NCBI RefSeq assembly: GCF_001514235.1
Contig: NZ_KQ948924.1
Location: forward strand, 937,832-1,001,831
DNA from: Streptomyces caeruleatus
GTDB lineage: Bacteria; Actinomycetota; Actinomycetes; Streptomycetales; Streptomycetaceae
Direction: 5' to 3'
Length of the DNA: 64,000 bases
This document shows, one piece after another, positions 45,813 to 55,180 of this stretch (its first letter is position 1; every line of letters starts with the position of its first letter). The translations under genes and the position numbers were made by a program. Under the pieces are notes generated by a model. The model searched no databases and was not told where the DNA came from. It worked only from the letters and a program-made list of their open reading frames with translations.

Positions 45813-47939
45813 TCAGCCGAGTGTCCAGTTGACGCTGTCGGTGTAGGTGGAGCCGTTGATGGTCGCGGTGACCGTCACGATGTTCTGTCCGGGCCTCAAG
45901 GTGATGCGGGGCCACCTGAAGATGTGGTCGCTGCTGCTCAGGGGTCCCAGCGAGGTGCCGTTGAGGGTGGCGGTGACCTGGCCCGCGTTGGAGTAGACCT
46001 TGAGTTCGGTGGCGGCGTCGGTGCGCTGGGTCCAGCGGCGGCTGGTGATGTAGAGGGTGGGAGTGTCGGCCCAGTTGGCCTTGTACCAGTAGAAGGCGTC
46101 CTTGCGGGTCTGCCGGTCGCGGGTGACCAGGCCCTTGTCGTTGATCCCGGGGCGGTCCCCCTCGTTGCGGCCGTCGGAGGCGAAGTCGAACATGGCCCAG
46201 ACGAACGTGCCCCAGATGTAGGGACGTTCGGCGAGCTGCTTCCAGGCCGCCTCGTGGAACAGCGACTGGTACTCCTCCGGGTGCCAGGGTCCGCCCGGAG
46301 CCGGCTTGGGCGGGTTGAGGGCGTGCTGGGTGGTGCTGGCGCCGACGCCGTACTCGGACATCGCGATCTTGCGGGAGGGAGCGTTCGCGTGCAGGTTGTC
46401 GGCCCATGCCCCGAGGTCGTTGTCTTTGGAGCCGTAGTACCAGCCGTAGTACTTGTTGAAGCCCGTCGTCTGCGTGTGCAGGCCCGCCTGCGCGTTGTCG
46501 GGGTCCTCGCCGCGCACGGCGTAGGTGGAGAACCGGTCCGGGTCCTCGGCCTCGATGATGTCGGCCAGGGACGCGAGCAGCTTGTTCGCAGCGGTGCCGT
46601 TGTAGTCGAGGAGTTCGTTGCCGATGCCCCAGAAGGCGATCGACGGGTGGTTGTAGTTCTGCCGGACCAGTTCCCGCAGTTGGTTCTGGGTGCTGGTGGT
46701 GAAGGCGGCCGAGTCGGTGACGATGTCGACCAGCGGGATCTCCGCCCACACGAGCAGCCCGCGTTCGTCGGCGAGGTTGTAGTCCTTCTGGTCGTGCTGG
46801 TAGTGCGCCATGCGGATGGCGTTGGCGCCGATCTCGCTGATGAGGTCGAGGTCCTGGGTGTGGTCGGCGTCGGATATCGCCCAGCCCTTACCGGCCCGGT
46901 CCTGGTGCAGGTTGACGCCGTGCAGGTGGAGGTGGCTGCCGTTGAGGCGGAAGCCTGTGTCGGCGTCGACGGCGAGGGAGCGAAGGCCCAGGCGTTCGGT
47001 CACCACGTCCGTGATCCTGTCCCCGCCGCCGGTGACGTCATGGATCTCGACGCTGGCGTTGTAGAGGTACGGATCCGCCAGACCGTTCCACAGGCGCGGG
47101 TTGCTGATGTGGACGGTCTGCTGCATCTCCTTGCCGGTGGCCGCGGGGACGGTCTGCGCGGTGCTGCTCGTCTCCGCGACGATGGCCCCGCTCTGGTCGG
47201 CGATGACGGTGCGGACGACCACCGATCTGGTGGCGTTGCTGTCATTCCACAGCTTCGTCGTGACGGTCACCGTGGCCGACGCCGAGGTCACGTTGCTCTG
47301 CCGCAGATAGATACCGGGGCCCGCGTAGTCCGTCATCCGCACATGGAGGTCGTCGACGGCCCACAGGCTCACGTTGCGGTAGATGCCACCCTGAAAGGTG
47401 TAGTCCGCGCCCACCGGGGCGATGTCGGTGTCGCGGGCGTTGGTCACCTTGACCGCGATCACGTTGTCCGCGCCCGGGACGAGCGCGGCCGTGACGTCGA
47501 ACCTGAACCGGGAGTACCCGCCCTTGTGCTGCCCGAGGTACGTGCCGTTGACCCAGACGTCGGCGACCTGGTTGACCCCGGCGAACTGCAGGTACAGCCT
47601 CTTGCCGGCCAGTTCTGACGGCACGGTGTAGTGGCGGCGGTACCAGCCCACTCCGCGGTAGTAGTTGTTGCCGCCGTCGGCACCGTCGGCGGCGTTCCAG
47701 GTGTGGGGTGTGTTGACCGACGTCCATCCGGAGTCGTTGAATGCGGGCGCCTGCGCGCCTGCGACGTCCGATCTGATGAACCGCCACCCGTTGTTGAGGT
47801 GGATCCAGACACGGGGATCGGGTGCGGTGTACGTCGTGGCGGCGGACGCGGAACCGGCGAGCGGAATCCCGGCCAGCGAGGCCAGCACTCCCGCAGCAGC
47901 CCCGCCGAGCACCTGTCGGCGACTGGGCAAACCTGTCAT
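45813..47939 (-). CDS. Secreted GH2 beta-galactosidase-like glycosidase
   Basis: 708 residues. Tat signal SRRQVLGGAAAGVLASLAGI with ASA cleavage site. GH2 layout: sugar-binding jelly roll (GWYRRHYTVPSELAGKRLYL, VWVNGTYLGQHKGGYSRF), Ig-like domain, TIM barrel with acid/base Glu in FWGIGNELLDY and nucleophile Glu in IAMSEYGVGAS, and a C-terminal DUF4982-like Ig domain. It hydrolyses beta-galactosides, or possibly beta-glucuronides, outside the cell. It is 163 nt downstream of the GH42 gene and in the same direction, so it may be part of the ABC-GH42 unit. Confidence 0.9.
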   Translation of the reverse strand: MTGLPSRRQVLGGAAAGVLASLAGIPLAGSASAATTYTAPDPRVWIHLNNGWRFIRSDVAGAQAPAFNDSGWTSVNTPHTWNAADGADGGNNYYRGVGWYRRHYTVPSELAGKRLYLQFAGVNQVADVWVNGTYLGQHKGGYSRFRFDVTAALVPGADNVIAVKVTNARDTDIAPVGADYTFQGGIYRNVSLWAVDDLHVRMTDYAGPGIYLRQSNVTSASATVTVTTKLWNDSNATRSVVVRTVIADQSGAIVAETSSTAQTVPAATGKEMQQTVHISNPRLWNGLADPYLYNASVEIHDVTGGGDRITDVVTERLGLRSLAVDADTGFRLNGSHLHLHGVNLHQDRAGKGWAISDADHTQDLDLISEIGANAIRMAHYQHDQKDYNLADERGLLVWAEIPLVDIVTDSAAFTTSTQNQLRELVRQNYNHPSIAFWGIGNELLDYNGTAANKLLASLADIIEAEDPDRFSTYAVRGEDPDNAQAGLHTQTTGFNKYYGWYYGSKDNDLGAWADNLHANAPSRKIAMSEYGVGASTTQHALNPPKPAPGGPWHPEEYQSLFHEAAWKQLAERPYIWGTFVWAMFDFASDGRNEGDRPGINDKGLVTRDRQTRKDAFYWYKANWADTPTLYITSRRWTQRTDAATELKVYSNAGQVTATLNGTSLGPLSSSDHIFRWPRITLRPGQNIVTVTATINGSTYTDSVNWTLG

Positions 47940-48102
47940 GTCAGAACTCACTTCCGTGGAGTCGGAGCAGGAAACTCCCCTGGCGCGGCGTTACGCCGAC
48001 GACCGTGGCGGGCCGGGCAGCACCCGGATCTGGCTGACGGCCCGCCTCAAGCAACCGAGAGAAGTGCCTCGGTCCCACCTCACTGGGGCAACCCCAGATG
48101 TC

Positions 48103-50139
48103 TCACCCGCCACTCGGTTCGCGCGTCGCCTCGCGGACGACTGCGACGCCGCCTTCGGGGACGGTGACGGAGCCCACGACCGGTTTACCGGTGAGGAGTT
48201 CGACCCCTTCGGCGGGGATCTCGGCGCCGTGGCCGGCGTGGTCGATCAGGAAGAGGTAGTCGGCCTCCGCGCCCCGCCGCCGCACCACCTCGACGCCGGC
48301 TGGTACGTCGTGCTCCGGACGCACTCCGGCCTCCTCGCGGATGCGCTCCAGGACGGCGTCCAGGGTGGTGGTGTCCGGGTGGGTGGCGAGGTACCAGGCG
48401 GTGCCGCTGCCGTACGTGTGGCGGGTGATGGCCGGGACGCCGGCCAGCGGCCCCTCGGCGTACGTGGCGACGGCCTCCGCCCCGGTGAGCCGGAGCCGTT
48501 CGGTCCACAGGTCGGCGGTCGCGTCCTGCGGGACCTGGCCGGCCAGGCCGACCGTCTGGCCGGGCAGCAGGGGGAACGGCTCGTCGCCGTGCACCCCGAG
48601 GACCTTCCGGAAGGCGCCCGGGTAACCGCCCAGGCGGACATGGCAGTTCTCGTCCACCGCACCGCTGTGGAAGCCCACGGCGAGGGTGCCGCCGTGCTCG
48701 ACGAACGCCGCAAGGTTGGTCGCTCCCGCGTCGTCGACCAGGTACAGGCTGGGGGCGAGGACGAGCCGGTAGCGGTCGAGGTCCGGGCTGTCGGGACGTA
48801 CGAAGTCGACCGCCACGCCGGCCTTCCAGAGCGGTGTGTACCAGTCCCTCACCAGGTCCTGGAAGCGGAGTTCGCTGCTGGGCTGGGAGGGCAGCTCCAT
48901 CGCCCAGCGGGCGTTCCAGTCCCAGACGATGGCGACCTGGGCGGGGCTGGTGCTGCCCTCTACTTCGGCGAGGGCCCGCAGGTCGGCTCCGAGCTGCACG
49001 ACGTCCTGCCAGATCTGGCTGTCGGTGCCCGCGTGCGGCAGCATCGCCGAGTGCCACTGCTCGGCGCCCGCCTTCGCGGCGCGCCACTGGAAGTAGGCGA
49101 TGCCGTCGGCGCCGTGCGCGACGTGGGCGAGTGCGTTGCGGCGCATCTCGCCGGGCCGCTTGGCCCGGTTGACGGGCTGCCAGTTGACGGCTCCCGTGGA
49201 GTGTTCCATCAGCAGCCAGGGCCGGCCGCCGGCCAGGGAGCGGACCAGGTCGCCGCAGAGCGCGATGTCGGCCTCCGACTCCGGGTCGGTGGCGAGCAGG
49301 TAGTGGTCGTTGGAGACGATGTCCAGCTCGGGAGCCCAGCGCCAGTAGTCGAGGGCGTCGAAGTTGTGCACCACCATGAAGTTGGTGGTGGCGGGGATGT
49401 CCGGGGCGGCGCGGCGGAGCACGTCGCGTTCGGCGGTGAACAGCGACAGCAGTTCGTCCGAGCAGAAGCGGCGCCAGTCCAGCCGGTGGGCGGGATTGGG
49501 GCCGGCGCCGGTGGCGCGGGGCGGGATGATCTCGTCCCAGTCGTAGTACCACTGGCTCCAGAAGGTGGTGCCCCAGGCGTGGTTGAGCGCGTTCAGGTCG
49601 TTGCCGTACTTCGCCTTCAGCCAGCGCCGGAAGGCAGCCGCGCTGGTGTCGCAGAAGCACTCCGCGTTGTGGCAGCCGTACTCGTTGTGGACGTGCCACA
49701 TCGCGACGGCCGGGTGGTCGGCGTACCGCTCGGCCAGCGCACCCGCGATACGCAGCGCGGCCGTGCGGTAGGCCGGGCTGGACGGGCAGAAGGTCTGGCG
49801 GCTGCCGTACGACAGCGTGCGGCCGTCGCGGTCGACCGGCAGTGCCTCCGGGTGGGCCCGGAAGAACCAGGCGGGCGGGCAGGCCGTCGGGGTGGCGAGG
49901 TCGGCGGCGATGCCGTTCTCGTGGAGGAGGTCGAGGATCTTGTCCATGCGCGAGAAGTCGTAGACGCCCTCGGCGGGCTCCAGCAGAGCCCAGGAGAAGA
50001 TGCCGACGCTGACCATGGTCACCCCGGCCTGGCGCATGAGGGCCATGTCCTCGGCCCACACCTCCTCGGGCCACTGCTCAGGGTTGTAGTCGCCGCCGTA
50101 GGCGATTCCGGGCAGGCGGAGACGGTGTTCGGTGGTCAC
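48103..50139 (-). CDS. GH42 beta-galactosidase
   Basis: 678 residues, intracellular (no signal). GH42 features: GIAYGGDYNPEQWPEEVWAE at the start, acid/base Glu in MWHVHNEYG, Cys cluster CHNAECFC that binds zinc, nucleophile Glu in WLLMEHSTGAVNW, and the trimerisation and beta-sandwich domains after it. It releases galactose from short galactosides imported by the adjacent ABC transporter. GTG start with GGAG 10 nt upstream, 44 nt after the permease stop, so it is in the same operon. Confidence 0.93.
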   Translation of the reverse strand: MTTEHRLRLPGIAYGGDYNPEQWPEEVWAEDMALMRQAGVTMVSVGIFSWALLEPAEGVYDFSRMDKILDLLHENGIAADLATPTACPPAWFFRAHPEALPVDRDGRTLSYGSRQTFCPSSPAYRTAALRIAGALAERYADHPAVAMWHVHNEYGCHNAECFCDTSAAAFRRWLKAKYGNDLNALNHAWGTTFWSQWYYDWDEIIPPRATGAGPNPAHRLDWRRFCSDELLSLFTAERDVLRRAAPDIPATTNFMVVHNFDALDYWRWAPELDIVSNDHYLLATDPESEADIALCGDLVRSLAGGRPWLLMEHSTGAVNWQPVNRAKRPGEMRRNALAHVAHGADGIAYFQWRAAKAGAEQWHSAMLPHAGTDSQIWQDVVQLGADLRALAEVEGSTSPAQVAIVWDWNARWAMELPSQPSSELRFQDLVRDWYTPLWKAGVAVDFVRPDSPDLDRYRLVLAPSLYLVDDAGATNLAAFVEHGGTLAVGFHSGAVDENCHVRLGGYPGAFRKVLGVHGDEPFPLLPGQTVGLAGQVPQDATADLWTERLRLTGAEAVATYAEGPLAGVPAITRHTYGSGTAWYLATHPDTTTLDAVLERIREEAGVRPEHDVPAGVEVVRRRGAEADYLFLIDHAGHGAEIPAEGVELLTGKPVVGSVTVPEGGVAVVREATREPSGG

Positions 50140-50183
50140 TGGTGGTACTCCGGGAGGTGTGGGGAACGAGTGGGCGGCGTGCT

Positions 50184-51071
50184 TCAGCCCTTGTTGGCGC
50201 CCAGCGTGAGACCGCTGACGAACTGGCGCTGGAGGACGAAGTAGACGATCAGGGTGGGGATCGCGGTGAGCAGGGCGCCGGCGGCGACCAGGTTGGGGTC
50301 GGTGAAGTACTGGCCGGAAAGGTTGTTCAGGGCCGAGGTGATCGGCATGTTCTCGCCGGTGGAGATCAGGACCAGGGCCCAGAAGAAGTCGTTGTAGATC
50401 CAGATGGACAGCAACGTGGCCAGGGCGGCCATCGCCGGCTTGCACAGGGGCAGCACGATCTGCCAGTACAGGCGCCAGACTGACGCACCGTCGACCAGTG
50501 CGGCCTCGGTCAGTTCGTGCGGCAGCGAGCGCATGTAGTTGGCCAGCACGAATGCGCAGAAGCCGGACTGGAACGCCACGTGGATCAGCACCAGGCCCAG
50601 CGCCGAGTCGTAGAGCTTGCCGCTCATGGTGATGCCGGGCAGGTCGATGAGCAGGTAGAGGCGGTACAGCGGGGTGATGATGACCTGCTGCGGGAGCAGG
50701 TTGCCGGCCGTGAACACCAGGAGCAGGAAGAGGTTGACCCGGAAGTCGAAGCGGCTGACGTAGAAGGCCACACACGACGACAGGAACAGCGTCAGCAGCA
50801 CCGCCGGGATCGCCACCAGCAGTGTGTTCCCGAAGTAGTGGAGCATGTCCGACTGCTGGAAGGCGTTGGTGAAGTTGTCGAGGCTCAGCTTGTCGGGCCA
50901 GGAGACGTAGCCCTTGGTGCTGGTCTCGGCGTACGGCCGCATCGCCGCGTACATCGCCCACAGCAGGGGCGCGAGCCAGGCCAGCGCGGCACCGGCGAGG
51001 AAGACGTGCAGCAGGATCCGGGCGGGGCGGACGGGGGTGCGCTGCTTTCCGAGCGCGCTCACGGTGCTCAT
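50184..51071 (-). CDS. Carbohydrate ABC transporter permease (MalG-like)
   Basis: 295 residues with six membrane segments and the EAA loop ELTEAALVDGASVWRLYWQIVLPLCKPA that contacts the ATPase. Second permease of a CUT1-type sugar importer. Its ATG overlaps the stop of the first permease by four bases (ATGA). The ATPase gene is absent, as is usual in Streptomyces where a shared MsiK serves such importers. Confidence 0.92.
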   Translation of the reverse strand: MSTVSALGKQRTPVRPARILLHVFLAGAALAWLAPLLWAMYAAMRPYAETSTKGYVSWPDKLSLDNFTNAFQQSDMLHYFGNTLLVAIPAVLLTLFLSSCVAFYVSRFDFRVNLFLLLVFTAGNLLPQQVIITPLYRLYLLIDLPGITMSGKLYDSALGLVLIHVAFQSGFCAFVLANYMRSLPHELTEAALVDGASVWRLYWQIVLPLCKPAMAALATLLSIWIYNDFFWALVLISTGENMPITSALNNLSGQYFTDPNLVAAGALLTAIPTLIVYFVLQRQFVSGLTLGANKG

Positions 51072-52090
51072 GCGCGCCGCTCCTTCCGGAAGGTGGCGAT
51101 CAGATACGGGATGATCACCGCGAGCGAGATCACCAGCAGGACCACGGCGATCGCCGAGCCGTATCCGATCCGGCTGGACTCGCCGATGATGTTGTTGGTG
51201 ACCAGGATCGAGAGGAGTTCCGTGCCCTCGGCGCCCTTGTTGAAGACGAAGACGAGGTCGAAGCAGCGCAGCGCCTCGATGATCGTGACGACCAGGACTA
51301 CGGTGTTGGTGGGGCGCAGGGTCGGGAAGATGACGTTCTTGAACGTCTGCCACTCATTCGCCCCGTCCAGCGCGGACGCCTCCCGCAGGGCCGGGTCGAC
51401 GCCCTTCAGACCGGCCAGGTACAAGATCATCATGTAACCGGTGTGACGCCACGACGCGGCGATGAGCACGGACCACAGATTGAGGTCCGGGTCGCCGATC
51501 CAGTCGATGTAGTGGCCGGGCTCGTTCGCACCGATGATGCTGTTGATCAGGCCGGTGTCGGGGTTGTAGACGAGCTGCCAGACAAACCCGATGACCGCCA
51601 TCGACAGCACGACGGGCAGGAAGAACGCGGTCTGGTACACCTTGCTGAACCGGATCTTCTTGTCCAGTTGCACGGCCAGGAAGAGGCCCAGCGGAGTCGG
51701 GATCAGGATGAGCACGACGAACCAGACGACGTTGTGCTCGACCGCCGGCCAGAACTGCGGGTTGTTGGTGAACAGTTCCTTGAAGTTCTGCAGCCCGACC
51801 CACTTGATGGAGTCGAAGCCGATGCCGTCCCAGGTGGTGAAGGCCAGCGCGATCGAGGCGAGAGCCGTCACCCAGACCAGGGCGATGTGCAGGATCGTCG
51901 GCACCCCGGCCATCAGGCCGAGCGTGATGCGGTCCCGCCGGGTGAGCAGCCGTCGGTGGCCCAAGGGGGGCCGCGGCCGCTTGGCCTGATCCTTGGTCAC
52001 ATTCTTCGGGTTGCCCGGGGGCGGCACTGCGGCCGTCCCCGGGGTGCTGGTGGTGCCGGTCCCGGTACCGGTGTTCGTGGTGGCGGTCAT
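51068..52090 (-). CDS. Carbohydrate ABC transporter permease (MalF-like)
   Basis: 340 residues. A Thr/Gly/Pro-rich cytoplasmic N terminus of about 50 residues, then six membrane segments and the EAA loop DPALREASALDGANEWQTFK. It pairs with the MalG-like protein. ATGA overlaps on both sides with the binding-protein gene and the second permease show tight translational coupling. Confidence 0.92.
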   Translation of the reverse strand: MTATTNTGTGTGTTSTPGTAAVPPPGNPKNVTKDQAKRPRPPLGHRRLLTRRDRITLGLMAGVPTILHIALVWVTALASIALAFTTWDGIGFDSIKWVGLQNFKELFTNNPQFWPAVEHNVVWFVVLILIPTPLGLFLAVQLDKKIRFSKVYQTAFFLPVVLSMAVIGFVWQLVYNPDTGLINSIIGANEPGHYIDWIGDPDLNLWSVLIAASWRHTGYMMILYLAGLKGVDPALREASALDGANEWQTFKNVIFPTLRPTNTVVLVVTIIEALRCFDLVFVFNKGAEGTELLSILVTNNIIGESSRIGYGSAIAVVLLVISLAVIIPYLIATFRKERRA

Positions 52091-53397
52091 GCGGACGCGA
52101 AGATCGTCTTCTTCTGGCGCTCGATCGACGCCAGCAGGCTGTCGACGCCCTTGGGGTCACGGATGAACTTCTGCAGGGCGGGCTGCATCACCGTGGAGGT
52201 GAAGTCCGGGCGGCTGTCGCGGTCCATGAACTGGGTGAGGTGCTTGGCGCCGGCGATCGTCGCGTACGCCTTCTTCTGCAGCGCGGTGTACGAGGAGGTG
52301 TCAGCCTTGCTGGAGGCTGCGACCAGGCTCGGGTCGGACTTCAGGTAGATCTGCTCGGCCTCCGGCGTGCCCAGGAACTCCAGGAGCTTGAGCGCGCCGG
52401 CCTTGTTCTTCGGAGCCTTGGAGAGCATGAAGCCGTCGGTCGGAGCCTCGACGGTGTCCTGCCCGTAAGCGGAGTTGATCTCCGGGAAGGGGAAGAAGTC
52501 GAGGTCGTCCAGGTCGGCCTTGTTGGTGAACTGCTGGGCCACGAAGCTGCCGAACAGGTACATGCCCGCCTTCTTCGATATCAGCGTCTGGGCCGCGTCC
52601 TGCCAGGTGCGGCCGACGGCGCCCTCCTGGTGGTACGGGAGGATCTCGGCCCAGTGGTCGAAGGTCTTGCGGACCTTGGCGTCGGTCCAGGACGCCTTGC
52701 CGGCCATCAGCTCGACGTGGAAGTCGTAGCCGTTGGTGCGGAAGTTGATCTGGTCGAAGGTGCCGAGCGCGGGCCAGGCATCCTTGTCGCCGAACGCGAA
52801 CGGGACCAGACCGTCCTTCTTCATCTGCTTGCACAGGGCGACGAGTTGGTCCCAAGTGGTGGGGACCTCGTAGCCGTACCGCTGGAAGACGCTCTTGCGG
52901 TAGAAGACACCCCAGAGGGACGTGGAGATCGGCACGAAGTAGTACTTGCCGTCCGCGCCCTTGCTGAGCGCCTTCATCGCCTCGGGGAAGTTGCCGCCGA
53001 TCTTCTGCCACACGTCGTCGATCGGGGAGGCGAGGCCCTTGGCCGCGAAGAACTGCATGCGGTAGCCGGCGAACCAGTTGAACACGTCGTCCGGGGTGCC
53101 CTGGAGGTAGGAGTTGATCTGCTCCTGGAACGTGTTGTGGTCCTTGGTGTTCACGTCGACCGTGATCCCGGACTGCTTCGTGAACGCCGCATAGATCTCG
53201 GCGAACGCCTTCTTCGGCACCGCGTCCGACGCGTTCGACCCGAGGCTGACCGTCTTCGGGTCGGACGCCGAACCGCTGCCGCCGCAGGCGCTGAGCAGCG
53301 GCATGCCGGCACCGAGGGCGACTGCCCCACCAATACCGCGCAGGACGGTGCGACGACTGGCAGCAGGCATGGGCCGACCGAGGGAGGAAGAGTGCAT
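52087..53397 (-). CDS. Sugar-binding lipoprotein of the ABC importer
   Basis: 436 residues of the family 1 extracellular solute-binding proteins. Signal peptide ASRRTVLRGIGGAVALGA with a twin-arginine and a lipobox LLSAC, so it is a Tat-exported lipoprotein. Later segments such as GTPDDVFNWFAGYRMQFFAA and FYRKSVFQRYGYEVPTTWDQ are typical. It probably binds galacto- or arabino-oligosaccharides judging from neighbours. ATG with AGGAG 7 nt upstream. First gene of the operon. Confidence 0.92.
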   Translation of the reverse strand: MHSSSLGRPMPAASRRTVLRGIGGAVALGAGMPLLSACGGSGSASDPKTVSLGSNASDAVPKKAFAEIYAAFTKQSGITVDVNTKDHNTFQEQINSYLQGTPDDVFNWFAGYRMQFFAAKGLASPIDDVWQKIGGNFPEAMKALSKGADGKYYFVPISTSLWGVFYRKSVFQRYGYEVPTTWDQLVALCKQMKKDGLVPFAFGDKDAWPALGTFDQINFRTNGYDFHVELMAGKASWTDAKVRKTFDHWAEILPYHQEGAVGRTWQDAAQTLISKKAGMYLFGSFVAQQFTNKADLDDLDFFPFPEINSAYGQDTVEAPTDGFMLSKAPKNKAGALKLLEFLGTPEAEQIYLKSDPSLVAASSKADTSSYTALQKKAYATIAGAKHLTQFMDRDSRPDFTSTVMQPALQKFIRDPKGVDSLLASIERQKKTIFASA

Positions 53398-53530
53398 TTC
53401 GGCTCCTGACAGGGCGGCCGTGCTCAGGCGGCACGTCGGCCCGCGAGGTGTGACGGGAAGCGGTCGCCCGCGCGACCAAGACTCAACACGATCGAACAAA
53501 TCCGACCGGCGGTTGCGAGGAAGACTGAAC

Positions 53531-53551
53531 GCTCCGGGGAGCCGCTGTCAA
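53531..53551 (-). promoter_or_regulatory. Possible promoter and operator of the sugar ABC operon
   Basis: A perfect -35 TTGACA on the minus strand (53551-53546), followed at once by an inverted repeat GCTCC-GG-GGAGC (53531-53542) where a repressor could sit between -35 and -10. The -10 (TCAGTC region) is weak. It is about 140 nt before the binding-protein start. Confidence 0.4.
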
Positions 53552-53764
53552 GCCCCTTCGACCTGAGCTCAGGGCTGACCGTACATGCCGGCAGGACGGC
53601 CAGCCTACCGCCGGAGGGGAACGACGACCCCGTTCCGCGAGCGGGCCCGAGAGTGCGATTATTCCGTTTGACCAGCACATATGTCCACCAGAGGCGCACT
53701 CCTCACGGCGACTACGACCCCCTTTGTCGACCGGCCGCCCGCCATCCGACCCGCATCCGTTCAT

Positions 53765-53778
53765 CGGAATCGATACCG
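53765..53778. promoter_or_regulatory. LacI-type palindrome CGGAATCGATACCG
   Basis: A 14-bp palindrome with one mismatched pair, centred on ATCGAT, just upstream of the lacI-family promoter. The central CG is typical of LacI-family operators. It lies in the 493-nt gene-free region between the binding protein and the regulator. Confidence 0.4.
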
Positions 53779-53787
53779 CGGGAACCC

Positions 53788-53844
53788 TTGACGTACAGCT
53801 GTCGGCTACGTAGACATGACCACGCGGTCAGACCGCGTGGTCAT
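53788..53844 (+). promoter_or_regulatory. LacI-family gene promoter with overlapping palindromic operator
   Basis: TTGACG (53788-53793), 17 nt, TAGACA (53811-53816). A 12-bp perfect inverted repeat, ATGACCACGCGG and its complement with a 5-nt centre TCAGA, spans 53816-53844 across the predicted start of transcription. It fits an autoregulatory operator; in RNA it would form a hairpin in the leader. Confidence 0.6.
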
Positions 53845-53890
53845 ACAGTTGACCTCCTTCGATGCAGACGTACGGCCGTCGGGAGACTTC

Positions 53891-54955
53891 ATGGCAGCAG
53901 TGGGGGGACGGAGCGAGGGCTCCGCTGTGCCGCGCAGCGCGGACGTGGCCCGCCTGGCCGGGGTGTCGCGCAAGACGGTGTCCCGGGTTCTCAACAACGA
54001 GCCGTATGTCTCCGAGGAGGCCCGCACAAAGGTCCTCGCGGCCGCTGAGGAACTCGGCTACCGGCTGAACCAGGCGGCCAGGACACTGGCCTCCGGACGT
54101 ACCGGCTCGATCGGCGTGGTGGCCCTGGGCACCGTCGGGTACGGGACCGCTTCACTCCTCGTGCACGTCGAGCGGGCCGTGCGCGACGCGGGCTACGCAC
54201 TCCGTGTGGTCAACACACCGGACGGCGACCCGGCGGGTATCGCCGGCGCCGTGGAGTCGCTGCTTGAACAGGGGGTGGACGGCGTCATCGTCTCCGAACC
54301 CATCGTGGAGGGAGACGTCAGCGTCCGTGTCGACGTCCCCGTCCTCTTCCTGGGGGCACCGCCCGCATTCAACGCCACCCGCACCGTGACCATGGGGGTG
54401 GGCGCCCACGAACTGGCCCGGGCTGCCACCGAGCATCTGCTGGACCTGGGACACACGACCGTTCATCATCTGGCCGGCCCGCGGCGCTGGTACGCCACGA
54501 AGGACCGTATCGAGGGGTGGCGGGCGGCACTTGCGGCGCGGGGCGCGCACGAGCCGCCGCTGCTCAACGGTGACTGGTCGGCTGCCTCCGGGCATGCCGT
54601 GGGCGAGGCGCTGGCCTCGGACCGTTCCGTTACCGCTGTCTTCGCAGCGGGCGACGAGATGGCCATCGGGCTCATCCACGCCCTGCGGGAAGCCGGGCGT
54701 CGCGTGCCCGAGGACATCAGTGTCGTCGGCTTCGACGGCAACCCGGTCTTCGCCTACGTCTCTCCTCCCCTGACCACCGTGCGCCAGCCCTTCGAGGCCG
54801 CGGCCCGGGAGGGCATCCGCCTTCTCGTGCACGCGATCGAGAAGCCCCACACCGACCTGCCGCAGGCGAGCGACCCACCGGTCGAACTCATCGTCCGCGG
54901 CTCGACCGCGCCCCCGCCATCGCCCCCCGACAAGACGGGCCGGCGCACCACCTGA
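53891..54955 (+). CDS. LacI-family transcriptional regulator of the sugar locus
   Basis: 354 residues. N-terminal helix-turn-helix SADVARLAGVSRKTVSRVLN with hinge NQAARTLASGRTGSIGVVAL, then a periplasmic-binding-protein-like effector domain (DGVIVSEPIVEGDV, VFAAGDEMAIGLIHALREAG, VVGFDGNPVF). The ATG at 53891 with GGGAG upstream is chosen over an ATG at 53816 that lies inside the operator palindrome. It is divergent from the ABC-galactosidase operon and next to the GH93-like gene, so it probably represses both until a sugar is present. Confidence 0.9.
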   Translation: MAAVGGRSEGSAVPRSADVARLAGVSRKTVSRVLNNEPYVSEEARTKVLAAAEELGYRLNQAARTLASGRTGSIGVVALGTVGYGTASLLVHVERAVRDAGYALRVVNTPDGDPAGIAGAVESLLEQGVDGVIVSEPIVEGDVSVRVDVPVLFLGAPPAFNATRTVTMGVGAHELARAATEHLLDLGHTTVHHLAGPRRWYATKDRIEGWRAALAARGAHEPPLLNGDWSAASGHAVGEALASDRSVTAVFAAGDEMAIGLIHALREAGRRVPEDISVVGFDGNPVFAYVSPPLTTVRQPFEAAAREGIRLLVHAIEKPHTDLPQASDPPVELIVRGSTAPPPSPPDKTGRRTT

Positions 54956-55180
54956 GAGCAGCTCGGCAGCAGGTAACACACTGCGCTCCGGGCACGGCTC
55001 TGCCACTCGCACCGGTCGTCTCACCCGAGAGGCGGATCGGTCCGACTCCCGTGCCGCACGACGCCGCAGTTCCTCGTACGCGGTGGACGCGCACTCCGGG
55101 CTCGCCGCTTCCCACCCGGTTTCGTCCCGGGGCGGCAGGCACCGGACCCTCCTATCCCTCCCCTGCCCTGAGAGCCGCAC

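Noticed and set aside
53816..53890. N-terminal 25-codon extension of the LacI-family protein from ATG 53816
   Set aside because: The ATG lies in the operator palindrome at the predicted transcription start and lacks a ribosome site; ATG 53891 has GGGAG and begins just before the DNA-binding domain.
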